DNA of 64,000 bases from positions 1 through 64,000 of the forward strand of contig CAINED010000087.1 in the NCBI GenBank assembly GCA_903847605.1, written 5' to 3'. Below are positions 27,779-37,094 of this stretch, piece by piece. A program made the translations under genes and the position numbers. Source of the DNA: an uncultured Hyphomicrobiales bacterium (lineage in GTDB: Bacteria; Pseudomonadota; Alphaproteobacteria; Rhizobiales; Beijerinckiaceae). The notes below the pieces were generated by a model. It ran no database searches. It was not told where the DNA came from and saw only the letters and a list, made by a program, of their open reading frames with translations. Numbering within the stretch: position 1 is the stretch's first letter; every line of letters begins with the position of its first letter.

Positions 27779-27979
27779 GCTGGCTCCGGAAATAGGACGA
27801 GTCGCCGATTGTCGATATTGCGATTGTCGATTTTCAAAACGGCAAGCGCAAGCCCGCAATAAGCAGGGATTCACCATGCCTGCCGGAAGGCGGGCTAAAT
27901 ACGGGCCGGCGTGCGCCAGCGCACACGTCTGACGCCACGGCCAGCGGATAAGGGCGCAGATTTCCCTTCAGGAGCCGAA

Positions 27980-28522
27980 ATGTTCACGCCGACAAAACGC
28001 GCCTTTCTCGCCGCCCTCGCGCTGATGGGCGCAAGCCTCGCGCTCGCGCCGCTTCCCGCCGCCGCGCAGTCGCCGGGCGCCCTGTCCGCCGCCTCGGCGC
28101 TGGCGGGCGAACACCCCGCCGGTTACTACAAGAAGGCCGGCGAGCTATTCGGAGCGGGCCGGAAAGACGACGCCGTCTTCATCTTCTATCTCGGCCAATT
28201 GCGTTATCGCGTGCATCTGCAGGCGCGCAACGCCGAGTTGAAGCCCGATGGCGACCCGGCGCTGTTCGCCTCGCTGTCGGAAGTCGTCGGTCGCCCGCTC
28301 AACGAATACGCCTTCGGCGACATACCCGTGCTGGCCAAAACGCTCGATGCCGTCCTCGCCTACGACCAGAAGAATCCCGACACCTTCACACCGCCGGCCC
28401 GATTTGCGGCGGCGCATGAGCGCACGCGCGCGGGCCTTGCCGCGATGCGCACGCAGTTATTGCAGCAGGCCGATTCCATCCGCACCCAGCGCAAGAAAAA
28501 CGGACTCGAGAACCGGAGCTGA
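27980..28522 (+). CDS. Exported hypothetical protein
   Basis: A 180-residue protein with a clear signal peptide (KRAFLAALALMGASLALAPLPAAAQ). The mature part is alpha-helical, with a repeat-like segment AGYYKKAGELFGAGRKDDAVFIFYLGQLRYRVHLQAR that resembles a TPR or Sel1-type helical hairpin. AGGAG lies five bases before the ATG at 27980. I do not recognise a named family. It precedes the Rieske oxygenase gene by about 85 bases on the same strand. Confidence 0.7.
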   Translation: MFTPTKRAFLAALALMGASLALAPLPAAAQSPGALSAASALAGEHPAGYYKKAGELFGAGRKDDAVFIFYLGQLRYRVHLQARNAELKPDGDPALFASLSEVVGRPLNEYAFGDIPVLAKTLDAVLAYDQKNPDTFTPPARFAAAHERTRAGLAAMRTQLLQQADSIRTQRKKNGLENRS

Positions 28523-28607
28523 ACCGGCAACCTTGCCGGCTGCACTGCAGAGGAGCATACTTTCCTGAATGGCGGCCAATCGAGCCGCGTTTGCGGGGAG
28601 GAATGCC

Positions 28608-29783
28608 ATGCCAGCCACTGCCGCTGCGCCATCTACTGTGCAGGACAGAGTCAGCGTTGACGATATCGTTCACACAGGACCGGGCACGCTTGGAGGCCGT
28701 TATCTCAGGCGTTCGTGGCAGCCGGTCTATCAGGTTGCCGATCTGCCCATTGGCTGGACCGTACCCCTCAAAATTCTCGGCGAAAATCTGACATTGTTCC
28801 GCGGCTCCAGCGGGAAGTTCTATCTCGTCGGCAATCGCTGTGCGCACCGCGGCACACAGCTTTCGACCGGCATGGTCGATGGCGAAGGTCTTCGCTGCGC
28901 TTATCACGGCTGGAAATACGATGGCGAAGGGCGATGTGTGGATCAGCCGTCGGAGCCCCGGCCCATGTCGCGGCCGCTGAAGATCACCGGATATCCCTGC
29001 CGCGAATATCTCGGCCTCGTCTTTGCCTATATGGGCGAAGGCGAGCCGCCGGAGCTGCCGAATTTTCCGCATTTCGAGGGCGAGGGCATCGTCGTCTCCC
29101 ATCGCATCGTCTGGCCGTTCAATTATTTCCAGCATCTCGAAAACGCGATCGACGAAGTTCATATCGGCTTTCTGCACGCCGTCTCACCTTATCAAGGCGG
29201 AATCAATAACGAGGTGCCGGTCATCTCCACGGAAAGAACCGATTTCGGCCTCGTACAGTATGGCGCGCGCTCGAAAGGCGCGAAACGCGCCACCTATTAC
29301 TTCATGCCCAATCTCACCAGCTGGTCGCAGCCGCCCAACTTCCCCGGCGAGAATTCATGGCGCGACATGCTCGGCTATCGCGTGCCGATCGACGATCATA
29401 ATCATGTGACCTACACCGTCACGCATGCGCATGTGCCAGAAAGCCAGCGCGAGGCTTTCCTCGCCCATCGCAAGAAGGAATGGGACGACCTCGCGAAACT
29501 GACGCCGGTCGAAGACATATCGGACGATGTGATGTCCGGCCGCATGCGCTTTCAGGACATTCCATTCCGCGGTTCGGGCGCGGACATGACGCGCATTCAG
29601 GACCGCATCATCATGATGGGGCAAGGCTCCATCGTCGCGCGCGAATATGAGAACCTGGGCGAGGCCGATACGGCCATCGTGCTGCTGCGTCAGATCTGGC
29701 TCGAAGAATTGCAGGCATTGCGCGACGGCAAGCCGCTGAAAAAATGGGCGCGCACCATGCCTGCTCCGACATCGGGTCTGTGA
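28608..29783 (+). CDS. Rieske [2Fe-2S] ring-hydroxylating oxygenase, alpha subunit
   Basis: A 391-residue oxygenase component. The Rieske centre is given by CAHRG and CAYHGWKYDG, and the mononuclear iron site by ENAIDEVHIGFLH (Asp and His ligands, with a later Asp expected near the C-terminus). Such enzymes oxidise aromatic or related compounds using electrons from a reductase and ferredoxin, neither of which is encoded nearby. The start at 28608 has GGAGG seven bases upstream. A Bug-type receptor follows 25 bases later, suggesting that uptake and oxidation are linked. Confidence 0.93.
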   Translation: MPATAAAPSTVQDRVSVDDIVHTGPGTLGGRYLRRSWQPVYQVADLPIGWTVPLKILGENLTLFRGSSGKFYLVGNRCAHRGTQLSTGMVDGEGLRCAYHGWKYDGEGRCVDQPSEPRPMSRPLKITGYPCREYLGLVFAYMGEGEPPELPNFPHFEGEGIVVSHRIVWPFNYFQHLENAIDEVHIGFLHAVSPYQGGINNEVPVISTERTDFGLVQYGARSKGAKRATYYFMPNLTSWSQPPNFPGENSWRDMLGYRVPIDDHNHVTYTVTHAHVPESQREAFLAHRKKEWDDLAKLTPVEDISDDVMSGRMRFQDIPFRGSGADMTRIQDRIIMMGQGSIVAREYENLGEADTAIVLLRQIWLEELQALRDGKPLKKWARTMPAPTSGL

Positions 29784-29808
29784 CAAGAAAACGAGGCGGG
29801 AGGGCTTC

Positions 29809-30780
29809 ATGCGAACATTTATACGCAGCATCGGTGCTGCCTGCCTTGCGGGGGCAACAACTTGCGCCATCACCCCGGCGCATGCACAGACATATCCATC
29901 CAAACCGGTGCGCATGGTGATTGCATCGACGCCGGGATCCGGGCTCGATATTCACGCGCGGCTCGCGGCCGATAATCTTGCAGCCATCTGGAAACAGTCG
30001 GTGCTGATGGAATACAAGCCCGGCGGCGCGATGGCGATCGGAGCCAGCTTTGTCGCGAAAGCCCCACCCGACGGTTACACGCTGTTTTTCTCCATCGATG
30101 CGCCCTTCGTCGTCAATCCACTGGCGATCCCCAACCTCCCCTACAAGGTCTCGGATCTTCAGCCGGTTTCCTTCTGGTCGCTGAATCCGTTCGTGCTGGT
30201 CGTGAATGCGGAACTGCCGGTCAAGACCGTACCCGAACTGCTCGCGCATATGCGCGCCAACCCGGGCAAGCTGAATGCCGCCAGCGCATCGGCGACGACG
30301 CTGCTGGCGCATGAGCTTTTTCGAACCATCGCCGGCGTGAATTACACGACGATCACCTACAAGGGCGGCACGGAATCCATCGCCTCCCTTGCGAGCGGCG
30401 AAACGCAACTCGCGATCTACGATCTTGGAAACGCCGCCGCCATGATCAAGGCCGGAAAGATCAGGGTCATCGCGCAGACACCCTCCAAACGCGCCAGCAT
30501 CATGCCGGACCTGCCGACCGTCGCCGAGGGCGGCATGCCCGGATTCGAGAGCGGAACCTGGGGCGCGATCTTCGCGCCTGCAGGCACGCCGCGCGACATT
30601 GTCGACAAGATCAACGCCGACCTGAAAACCATCCTGGCGCGGCCGGACATCAGGGACAAACTTAGGGAATATGGCGTCGAGGCACATCACTCGACGCCGG
30701 AAGAACTCGCGCAATCCATCGCCGCGAGCACGGCGCGCTGGGACAAGCTGATCAGGGAGCGCGGCATCAAGCTGCAATAG
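29809..30780 (+). CDS. Bug-type TTT solute-binding protein
   Basis: A 323-residue periplasmic receptor with signal peptide (FIRSIGAACLAGATTCAITPAHAQ), the YPSKPVRMVIASTPGSGLDIHARL entry and KAPPDGYTLFFSIDAPFVVNP blocks of the Bug family, and GVEAHHSTPEELAQSI at the C-terminus. It is tightly linked behind the Rieske oxygenase, so its ligand is probably related to that enzyme's substrate. No transporter membrane genes are nearby. Confidence 0.92.
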   Translation: MRTFIRSIGAACLAGATTCAITPAHAQTYPSKPVRMVIASTPGSGLDIHARLAADNLAAIWKQSVLMEYKPGGAMAIGASFVAKAPPDGYTLFFSIDAPFVVNPLAIPNLPYKVSDLQPVSFWSLNPFVLVVNAELPVKTVPELLAHMRANPGKLNAASASATTLLAHELFRTIAGVNYTTITYKGGTESIASLASGETQLAIYDLGNAAAMIKAGKIRVIAQTPSKRASIMPDLPTVAEGGMPGFESGTWGAIFAPAGTPRDIVDKINADLKTILARPDIRDKLREYGVEAHHSTPEELAQSIAASTARWDKLIRERGIKLQ

Positions 30781-30797
30781 CGGACGCTGCGCAGCGC

Positions 30798-31340
30798 TTA
30801 CTTCTGGATGCGCGCGCCATCGGGTGCGGGCGTGCAGTCGAAGCCGAGAGTCGTCAGGCAGGTCATCGAGAATTGCCCGACCGTGGTGATGAGGCTCACC
30901 ATCTCCATCTCGCTGAAGAGCTTCGCGGCGGCATTGTAGCTGGCTTCGGAGAGGTTGCGGCTGTCCAGCAATTCGCGCGCGACGTCGTAGGCCATCTGTT
31001 CGCGGGCATCGGCGACCTTGGCGCGTCCCCCGGCATTGATCGTGTCGAGAACTTCGGTCGCAATCCCCAGGTTCTGTGCAGCCTTGTACTGCACCGACCA
31101 CGGATAGGCCGCGCCCCAATGGCGGATGATCGCCATGATCGCCATCTGCCGTTCGCGCTTCGAAAGCCCGCCGGCGGCGACACAGTTGCTGAGATCCTGC
31201 TGCAGTCTCATGAGCTTGGGGCTGCGGATGTAGGCCCAGTAGGGACCGCCGAGCGGTCCGCCTTCTGCCTTCACATCGTCGTAAACCTTGCCCTGCTCGG
31301 CATTCATCTCTTCGCGCTTGAGAACGGGAATGCGCGTCAT
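30798..31340 (-). CDS. Carboxymuconolactone decarboxylase family protein
   Basis: A 180-residue all-helical protein of the AhpD/CMD superfamily, with SPKLMRLQQDLSNCVAAGGLSKRERQMAIMAIIRHWGAAYPW and the following helix pair. The AhpD-type CxxC is absent, so a peroxidase role is unlikely and a decarboxylase or other catabolic role fits the setting better. The start at 31340 has GGGAGG five bases upstream. It converges on the Bug gene. Confidence 0.85.
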   Translation of the reverse strand: MTRIPVLKREEMNAEQGKVYDDVKAEGGPLGGPYWAYIRSPKLMRLQQDLSNCVAAGGLSKRERQMAIMAIIRHWGAAYPWSVQYKAAQNLGIATEVLDTINAGGRAKVADAREQMAYDVARELLDSRNLSEASYNAAAKLFSEMEMVSLITTVGQFSMTCLTTLGFDCTPAPDGARIQK

Positions 31341-31394
31341 CTCTTCCTCCCTGTTTTTTGCTGATCCGATCCGGCCACGGACAGTCAGCCGCGT

Positions 31395-31433
31395 CAAGCC
31401 CCGCGGCTTGGACTTGCCCGCTGCAAAAGCGGG
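31395..31433. repeat. Two adjacent perfect hairpins in a divergent promoter
   Basis: CAAGCC-CCGC-GGCTTG (31395-31410) and CCCGCT-GCAAA-AGCGGG (31417-31433) lie between the divergent CMD and DUF599 genes. They could be operators, leader hairpins or a small dispersed repeat. Confidence 0.55.
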
Positions 31434-31469
31434 TGACACCTTGCGGGAGAATCAGCCGGGGACCTCGCC

Positions 31470-32189
31470 GTGCAGAACTACTTTCCGCCCCTGGACTTCT
31501 TCCCGCCCCAGGACTTGGCCGCCATCGCGGTTTTTGCTCTGGCATGGGTCTTCTATCACTTCGCCATCGAGCGCGGTGGACCCGAGAGCCTCAACGGCCG
31601 CATGGATCAGCATCGCAAGCGCTGGATGCGCGAGATGGCGACGCGCGAGGCGCGCATGACCGACGCCGCCATCATGGCCTCGCTGCAGAACGGGACGGCG
31701 TTTTTCGCTTCCACGTCGCTGCTGGCCATCGGCGGCGCCGCAACGCTTTTGCGCGCCAGCGACGAACTGGTGAAGATCGCATCCGAACTGCCGCTCGGCA
31801 TTTTGACGAACCGCGCCCAATGGGAGGCGAAGGTCGTCGGCGTCATCGTGATTTTCGGCTACGCCTTTTACAAGTTCTCGTGGGCCTACCGCCTGTTCAA
31901 CTACACGGCGATCCTCATGGGCGCGACGCCCGATGCGAAGACATCGGACGAGGCGACCCGCTTCGTCGCCGCCGACCGCGCGGCGCAGATGAGCATCGTC
32001 GCGGCGCGTCATTTCAGCCGGGGACAGCGTGCATTGTTCTTCGCGCTGGCCTATATGGGCTGGTTCCTCGGCCCCTGGGTTTTCATGGGGACGACATTGC
32101 TGGCGGTCTTCACGATGTGGACGCGGCAATATCGCTCGGATGCGCGGGCAGCGGTTCTCTTCGGAGAAACGCCTGCGCCGAAAACCTGA
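31470..32189 (+). CDS. DUF599 membrane protein
   Basis: A 239-residue membrane protein of the DUF599 family. It has about four transmembrane segments (LAAIAVFALAWVFYHFAI, FFASTSLLAIGGAATLL, VVGVIVIFGYAFYKFSW, ALFFALAYMGWFLGPWVFMG) and the family pattern RMDQHRKRWMREMATREARMTDAAIMASL. Function unknown. The start is GTG at 31470. It is followed at 25 bases by a DUF3253-like gene. Confidence 0.82.
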   Translation: MQNYFPPLDFFPPQDLAAIAVFALAWVFYHFAIERGGPESLNGRMDQHRKRWMREMATREARMTDAAIMASLQNGTAFFASTSLLAIGGAATLLRASDELVKIASELPLGILTNRAQWEAKVVGVIVIFGYAFYKFSWAYRLFNYTAILMGATPDAKTSDEATRFVAADRAAQMSIVAARHFSRGQRALFFALAYMGWFLGPWVFMGTTLLAVFTMWTRQYRSDARAAVLFGETPAPKT

Positions 32190-32213
32190 TTCCCGATCCA
32201 GATTGGTTTGAAA

Positions 32214-32618
32214 ATGCCGCCTGCAAAAAAGTCTGCCAAAAGGATATCGCGCAAGGGCTGGGCGAAAGCCGTTCCGAAGGCGCTTAAGCGCAGCAAGCCG
32301 AAGGGCTCGGCCGAGGTCGAGGCGCCTGCCGCCGAGGAAAAGAAGCGCCCGCGCCGCACGATGGAGCGCGTGATCGTCGATCTCTGTGTGGCCGATGAAA
32401 GCGGGCGCGGCATCGATCCAGTTTCTGCCGCCAAGGCCTTTGCCGAAGATCGCGGCGAGAGCGAACCGCTCGCCTGGCGCAAATGGCTGCAACAGGTGCG
32501 CGGCACGGCTGTCGGCATGGCGCGAAAGGGCGATCTCGTGATCTTGCGCAAAGGCGAAGCCGCCGATCCCGAAACTTTTCGTGGCGTTTACCGGCTGGGA
32601 TTGCCGGTGCGGGAATAG
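32214..32618 (+). CDS. DUF3253-like protein with lysine-rich N-terminus
   Basis: A 134-residue protein: a very basic N-terminal arm (KKSAKRISRKGWAKAVPKALKRSKPK), then a helical domain ending RKGDLVILRKGEAADPETFRGVYRLGLP that resembles DUF3253 winged-helix-like proteins. The arm suggests nucleic acid binding, which is inference. No ribosome site is evident; the ATG at 32214 is used, with a TTG two codons earlier as alternative. Confidence 0.6.
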   Translation: MPPAKKSAKRISRKGWAKAVPKALKRSKPKGSAEVEAPAAEEKKRPRRTMERVIVDLCVADESGRGIDPVSAAKAFAEDRGESEPLAWRKWLQQVRGTAVGMARKGDLVILRKGEAADPETFRGVYRLGLPVRE

Positions 32619-32692
32619 AACTTCGCTACGTTCGACAAGCCGCCGTAGGCTTGCTAGCTTCCCGCAAAACTCAAGGGGGAGGCACGGCTTCA

Positions 32693-33661
32693 ATGGAACG
32701 TCGAGACGTTTTGCGCCTGCTATCGGGCGCCGCTGCCGCCAGCCAGTTTCCCCTGCAGGCCATCGCGCAGGACTATCCATCGAAATCCGTGCGCGTGGCA
32801 GTCACGACGGCGCCGGGTGGAACTTCGGATATTCTGAGCCGATTGACGGCCAAGGCCATGTCGGACCGGCTCGGCCAGCCCTTCGTCATCGAGAACCTGC
32901 CGGGCGCGGGCGGCAATATCGCGACACAGTCCGTGCATCGCGCGCCGGCCGATGGCTATACGCTGCTGTCGGTCGCCAAGGTCAACGTGCTGGCCAATCT
33001 GCTTTACGAAAAACTCTCCTTCGATTTCACGCGTGACTTCGTATCCGTCGGCGGCATCGCCAGCGGCGCGCTTGTGATGCTGGTGCATCCATCCGTGCCA
33101 GCCAGAACGCTGCCCGAATTCATCGCCTATGCGAAAGCCAATCCGACGAAACTGAATTATTCGACGCCGGGCATGGGCACCGATCCGCACCTGTCGGCGG
33201 AAATGCTGAAGATGCTGGCCGGCATCGAGATGGCGCATGTGCCCTATCGCGGCGGCGCACTGGCGCTCACCGATCTCATCGCCGGCAATGTGCAGGTGAT
33301 GTTCAGCAATCTGCCCGTCGGCGAATTCATACGCACCGGCAAACTTGTCGGCCTTGGCACCACGGGCCTTGTTCGTAACCCGGAATTTCCCGATCTTCCG
33401 CCAATCGCGGAGACCGTACCGAATTACGAAGTCGGCGTTTGGTACGGCTATGTCGCGCGGCGCGGCACGCCGGATGACATCGTGGCAAAACTCAATGGCG
33501 CGCTCGTCGCCGGGCTCGCGGACCCCGCCGTGACGAAAGGCATTTCCACACTCAACGCCGAACCCATGCGCACGACCCCGGCGGAGTTCGACAAGCATGT
33601 GCAGGCGGAGCAAGATCGCTGGGGCAAGGTCATCAAGGCCGCCAATATCAGGCTGAATTGA
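32693..33661 (+). CDS. Bug-type TTT solute-binding protein (Tat signal)
   Basis: A 322-residue periplasmic receptor. The N-terminus MERRDVLRLLSGAAAASQFPLQAIAQ resembles a twin-arginine signal, followed by the standard Bug blocks VRVAVTTAPGGTSDILSRL, FVIENLPGAGGNIATQSV and GYVARRGTPDDIVAKLN. The ATG at 32693 lies after GGAGG; the open frame extends further upstream without support. It directly precedes an amidohydrolase, so they may share a substrate. Confidence 0.9.
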   Translation: MERRDVLRLLSGAAAASQFPLQAIAQDYPSKSVRVAVTTAPGGTSDILSRLTAKAMSDRLGQPFVIENLPGAGGNIATQSVHRAPADGYTLLSVAKVNVLANLLYEKLSFDFTRDFVSVGGIASGALVMLVHPSVPARTLPEFIAYAKANPTKLNYSTPGMGTDPHLSAEMLKMLAGIEMAHVPYRGGALALTDLIAGNVQVMFSNLPVGEFIRTGKLVGLGTTGLVRNPEFPDLPPIAETVPNYEVGVWYGYVARRGTPDDIVAKLNGALVAGLADPAVTKGISTLNAEPMRTTPAEFDKHVQAEQDRWGKVIKAANIRLN

Positions 33662-33704
33662 AATACGTCCGTTTTGGAAACAAGAAGAAGAAAGCCAACA
33701 CCTC

Positions 33705-34670
33705 ATGAGCACCGCGCAAGCGCATCGCATCGACGTTCATCATCACTTCTGGCCGCGCAGCTATATGAAGGAGGAGCAGGAGCGCAATCCCAACTACAAG
33801 CACAGCTCCGCCAATGCCCAGCGCCTTCTGAACTGGTCTGCCGAGCAGGCGGTCGAAGCGATGGATGCGAACGGCATTGCGGCAGCGATCGGTTCGATAT
33901 CGACGCCCGGCGTGTGGTTCGGAGATGTGCCTGCGGCGCGACGCCTGTCGCGTCAGTGGAACGAGGAAGGCGCAAAGACCGTGCAATTCAGGCCGAAGCG
34001 CTTTGGCTTTTTCGCAGTCGTCGCGCCGCCGGACACGGAGGGCGCCTTGAGCGAAATCGACTACGCGCTGGGCACACTCAACGCAGAGGGCATCGCGCTG
34101 CTTTCAAATTATGATGGCAAGTCGCTTGGCGATCCGGCCTTCGCGCCTGTCTTCGACGAGTTGAACCGCCGCAAGGCCGTCGTCTTCGTACATCCGACCA
34201 TGCATCCCGCAACGGCGAAACTTATTCCGGGCCTCGTGCCGCAAGGGATCGAATTTCCCTTCGAGACGACGCGCTCGATCACCAGTCTCGTGCTGACGGG
34301 AACGCTGGCGCGCTGCCCGGACATCAAGTTCGTCTTTTCGCATGGCGCGGGCGTGCTGCCCTATCTCGCCGAACGTATCGAACATGTGGGATCTAGCGTG
34401 CAGGAGTTTCGCGACAACAATCCGCAGGGCATCCTGCACGCGCTGAAGGGGCTTTATTGCGATACGGCTTCCGCCAACAGCGCGCCGCAGCTCGCCGCGA
34501 TGCTCAAATTCTTTCCCGCTTCGAATATGCTGTACGGAAGCGATTTTCCCTTCGTCAAACCCGAGCGCGACCTGCACGAATTCCTCGCATACGACATGCC
34601 CGCCTCGACACGCGCGGCGATCGAGAATGGCAATGCGAAGGGGCTGTTTCCGCGATTTGCGGACACGTAA
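33705..34670 (+). CDS. Amidohydrolase, ACMSD-type decarboxylase family
   Basis: A 321-residue TIM-barrel metalloenzyme of the amidohydrolase_2 superfamily, which includes aminocarboxymuconate-semialdehyde and salicylate-type decarboxylases. The N-terminal metal motif is RIDVHHHFWP, later VFVHPTMHP, FSHGAGVLPYLAER, and the C-terminal metal aspartate in MLYGSDFPF. It lies 43 bases after a Bug receptor. Together with the Rieske oxygenase nearby it suggests breakdown of an aromatic acid, which is an inference. Confidence 0.9.
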   Translation: MSTAQAHRIDVHHHFWPRSYMKEEQERNPNYKHSSANAQRLLNWSAEQAVEAMDANGIAAAIGSISTPGVWFGDVPAARRLSRQWNEEGAKTVQFRPKRFGFFAVVAPPDTEGALSEIDYALGTLNAEGIALLSNYDGKSLGDPAFAPVFDELNRRKAVVFVHPTMHPATAKLIPGLVPQGIEFPFETTRSITSLVLTGTLARCPDIKFVFSHGAGVLPYLAERIEHVGSSVQEFRDNNPQGILHALKGLYCDTASANSAPQLAAMLKFFPASNMLYGSDFPFVKPERDLHEFLAYDMPASTRAAIENGNAKGLFPRFADT

Positions 34671-34682
34671 GCGGCAGAGCCA

Positions 34683-35510
34683 TCAGGGCCTGTAATATTC
34701 CTGCACAGTTTCCCATGCGACGTTCTGCAGGAAAGCCGCGGTCTCCTGATCGAGGCCGCCTTGCCATTTCGATCCCACCGGCGACTTGCCGAACAGCGCC
34801 GCATAAGATGTGGCGGCGGCGAGATAGGAGCCAGCGAGACTGGGATGACGCTTATCGTCGGCATAAAGATTGAGGTTCGGCCGCTTCGCAATGGAGCGGG
34901 CGAAGGCGAGACCCGCGGGAATGACAAGCGCATTGAGTTGATTGCCCGCGCGCGTATATCGCTCCGCGAGTTGCGCGGTCATCTCCGGCTTGTCGGAATA
35001 GGCCCACGACATGAAGAGAACCGGTTCAGCTCCGTGCTTGCGCACCGCATCCGCATTCCTCACAGCAAAATCGTCGAAGACCGCGCCGAGTTTGGGATGA
35101 ATGGGACACTGGCTGCAGTCCATGATGACGGCGATATCGAACAACTTCTTCAAGTCGTTGAAGACGACGTTGTTGCTGGCATCGAAGCTATAGTTGCCGA
35201 TGGCTTTCGGGCGGAAATATGATTCCACATCGTGCCAGTCGAGGCCCGAGCCGCTGATCGTCACCATGGTGCTGCGATATCTGTAGGAAGGATCGGCCGC
35301 TGCGACGAAACGCGAGATCATCGTGTGCAAGCCATTATTGTAATAAAAGAAGCTGTTGCCGATAAGGATCGCCGAAGTTGGCGCACCGACGGCTGGCCTC
35401 TTCATGCTCGGCTGAGTCAGGGCGGTCTGGGCATGGCCTGCTGCCATCCCGCAGACGAGCGATGCCGCGAATGATGCAGTTAGACAGAATTTCCGGACAA
35501 GCTCTCGCAC
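34683..35510 (-). CDS. Exported SGNH-type hydrolase-like protein
   Basis: A 275-residue exported protein (signal peptide KFCLTASFAASLVCGMAAGHAQ). ILIGNSFFYYNNG resembles the SGNH block containing the nucleophile serine, and DDKRHPSLAGSYLAA near the C-terminus holds the Asp-x-x-His pair expected for the catalytic dyad. It may be an esterase or acyl transferase acting in the periplasm. A GTG at 35510 with GGGGAG six bases upstream is chosen over the longer frame to 35528. Confidence 0.7.
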   Translation of the reverse strand: MRELVRKFCLTASFAASLVCGMAAGHAQTALTQPSMKRPAVGAPTSAILIGNSFFYYNNGLHTMISRFVAAADPSYRYRSTMVTISGSGLDWHDVESYFRPKAIGNYSFDASNNVVFNDLKKLFDIAVIMDCSQCPIHPKLGAVFDDFAVRNADAVRKHGAEPVLFMSWAYSDKPEMTAQLAERYTRAGNQLNALVIPAGLAFARSIAKRPNLNLYADDKRHPSLAGSYLAAATSYAALFGKSPVGSKWQGGLDQETAAFLQNVAWETVQEYYRP

Positions 35511-35581
35511 GGCACTCTCCCCCCTCAACTCGTGCGCGACAATAGTTGCGCAGTTCTATGACGGGGGCAAGCGTTCGTGAA

Positions 35582-36379
35582 TTATGGCCCCGGCAGCAGC
35601 GCGCTTGTCCTGCCGGTGAGATAATAGGCGACAAGCCCGATCCATTCTCGCACGGCGCGATCGGTATGCTTTAATCCAAGACGCGCTTCGGCGGAGGGGC
35701 GAAAGTAGTCCCTGTTGTCCCCGAGCGAGGTAAAATCGACGGGAAACGGCACAACGGCAAAATCCGCCTTGCGGAAAATGCCGATGGACCGCGGCATGTG
35801 ATAGGCCGATGTCACCAACAGCCATTGCTCGCCGGACTTCGGCTGCACGAGCGCTTTGGTGAACTGCGCATTCTCATGCGTGTTGCGCGACTTGTCCTCA
35901 AAGGTCAGCCGCCGCTCGTCGAGACCGAGCGACAGGAACAGCTTTCGCGCGATGTCGCTTTCGGTGATGTCGGACCCGCGCAAAGCCGCCGTGCCGCCCG
36001 TAAAGACAATGCGCGCATTCGGGAAGCGCCGCGCCAGAGCGACGGCTTCCGTCATCCGCCCGCCCGCTTCGGAAAGTTCGATCGTGCCGCGCGCCTTGCT
36101 AAGCGTCTCGTCGACCCCGCCGCCGAGAACGATGATACCAGTTGGATTCAATTTCGCGACATCCAGCACGGGAAAGCGATCTTCAAGCGGCCGCAACAGC
36201 GCGAGCCCCAGCGGCATGATGCCGAACATCGTGTAAAGCAGCGCGGCGGGAATGATGAACCAGCGCGCGCCACGCCAGCGTGCGCGCGCGAGCGCAATCG
36301 CTCCAAGAATGATCAATAGGCCGATGAAGTTCGAAGGCGCCATAAGCGCCCAGAAGATCTTGGAGAGGTAGAAGAACAT
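35582..36379 (-). CDS. YdcF/SanA (DUF218) family membrane protein
   Basis: A 265-residue inner-membrane protein with two N-terminal helices (IFWALMAPSNFIGLLIILGAIALA, WFIIPAALLYTMFGIMPLGLALL) and a DUF218 domain: GIIVLGGGVDETL, RIVFTGGTAALRG, SRNTHENAQFTK and LLVTSAYHMPRSIGIF. Relatives such as ElyC and SanA affect envelope and peptidoglycan integrity. No ribosome-site problem was seen. It lies in a minus-strand run with a GST gene upstream. Confidence 0.88.
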   Translation of the reverse strand: MFFYLSKIFWALMAPSNFIGLLIILGAIALARARWRGARWFIIPAALLYTMFGIMPLGLALLRPLEDRFPVLDVAKLNPTGIIVLGGGVDETLSKARGTIELSEAGGRMTEAVALARRFPNARIVFTGGTAALRGSDITESDIARKLFLSLGLDERRLTFEDKSRNTHENAQFTKALVQPKSGEQWLLVTSAYHMPRSIGIFRKADFAVVPFPVDFTSLGDNRDYFRPSAEARLGLKHTDRAVREWIGLVAYYLTGRTSALLPGP

Positions 36380-36415
36380 AACGCGAGCTTGGCGTTAAAT
36401 CGTGGCGCTCATGTG

Positions 36416-37033
36416 TCAGGTAATCGGCGTGAGGATGATCTTCTGCGCGGCCGGCCGGCTCATCAACTGGTCGAACCAGCGCTCGAGATGAGCGTGCGTC
36501 TGCCGCTCGACGGGCAGATGATACCAGCGATGAATGGTTGGCCCGAGCACGCATTCGACCGCGGAAAACTCATCGCCGCCGATCCACTTGCGGCTGGCGA
36601 GCCAGGCGTCGAGCGCGGCGAGATTGACTTCGGTCTTCTTGCGGCCGGCGTCGACGGCTTCAGGCGACTTGTCGCCGATGCCGCGGATCATGGGCGCGAA
36701 GATCGCATTGATGGGCGCGAGCAAGGTCGTCTGCTGCCAGTCCATCCAGCGGTCCTGATCGGCCTGCGCGCGAATGTCGGACGGCCAGAAGTTCCCCTTG
36801 CCATACTTGCGCGCGAGATAGCGCACGCAGGTATTCGACTCCCAGAGAATGAAACCCTCGTCGTCGATGGTCGGCACGACGCCGTTCGGATTCATCGCGC
36901 GATATTCCGGCGTATTGTTCACGCCAAAATGCAGGCCCGCATCGATGCGCTCATAGGGAACGCCAAGTTCCTCCAGCGCCAGCAGCGGCTTCTGCACGTT
37001 GATGGAATTGGTGCGGCCCCAGATTTTCAGCAT
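36416..37033 (-). CDS. Glutathione S-transferase family protein
   Basis: A 205-residue GST with an N-terminal thioredoxin-like domain, MLKIWGRTNSINVQKPLLALEELGVPYERI, the proline loop NPNGVVPTIDDEGFILWESNTCVRYLARKYG, and a helical C-terminal domain. Length and motifs match the beta/theta-like bacterial GSTs. Substrate unknown. It is unrelated in detail to the GST at 27125-27778. Confidence 0.9.
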   Translation of the reverse strand: MLKIWGRTNSINVQKPLLALEELGVPYERIDAGLHFGVNNTPEYRAMNPNGVVPTIDDEGFILWESNTCVRYLARKYGKGNFWPSDIRAQADQDRWMDWQQTTLLAPINAIFAPMIRGIGDKSPEAVDAGRKKTEVNLAALDAWLASRKWIGGDEFSAVECVLGPTIHRWYHLPVERQTHAHLERWFDQLMSRPAAQKIILTPIT

Positions 37034-37094
37034 GGCGTTTCCCGTCGCGTCGTTGGCGCGACAATGCCGTCACACAGGGGAAATCGCAATGGGC

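Noticed and set aside
27911-27979. Longer N-terminus for the exported protein at 27980
   Set aside because: The upstream part lacks a ribosome site, and the ATG at 27980 follows AGGAG and begins a proper signal peptide.
31395-31433. Riboswitch in the DUF599 leader
   Set aside because: Only two simple short hairpins are visible, with no known aptamer core; recorded as a repeat instead.
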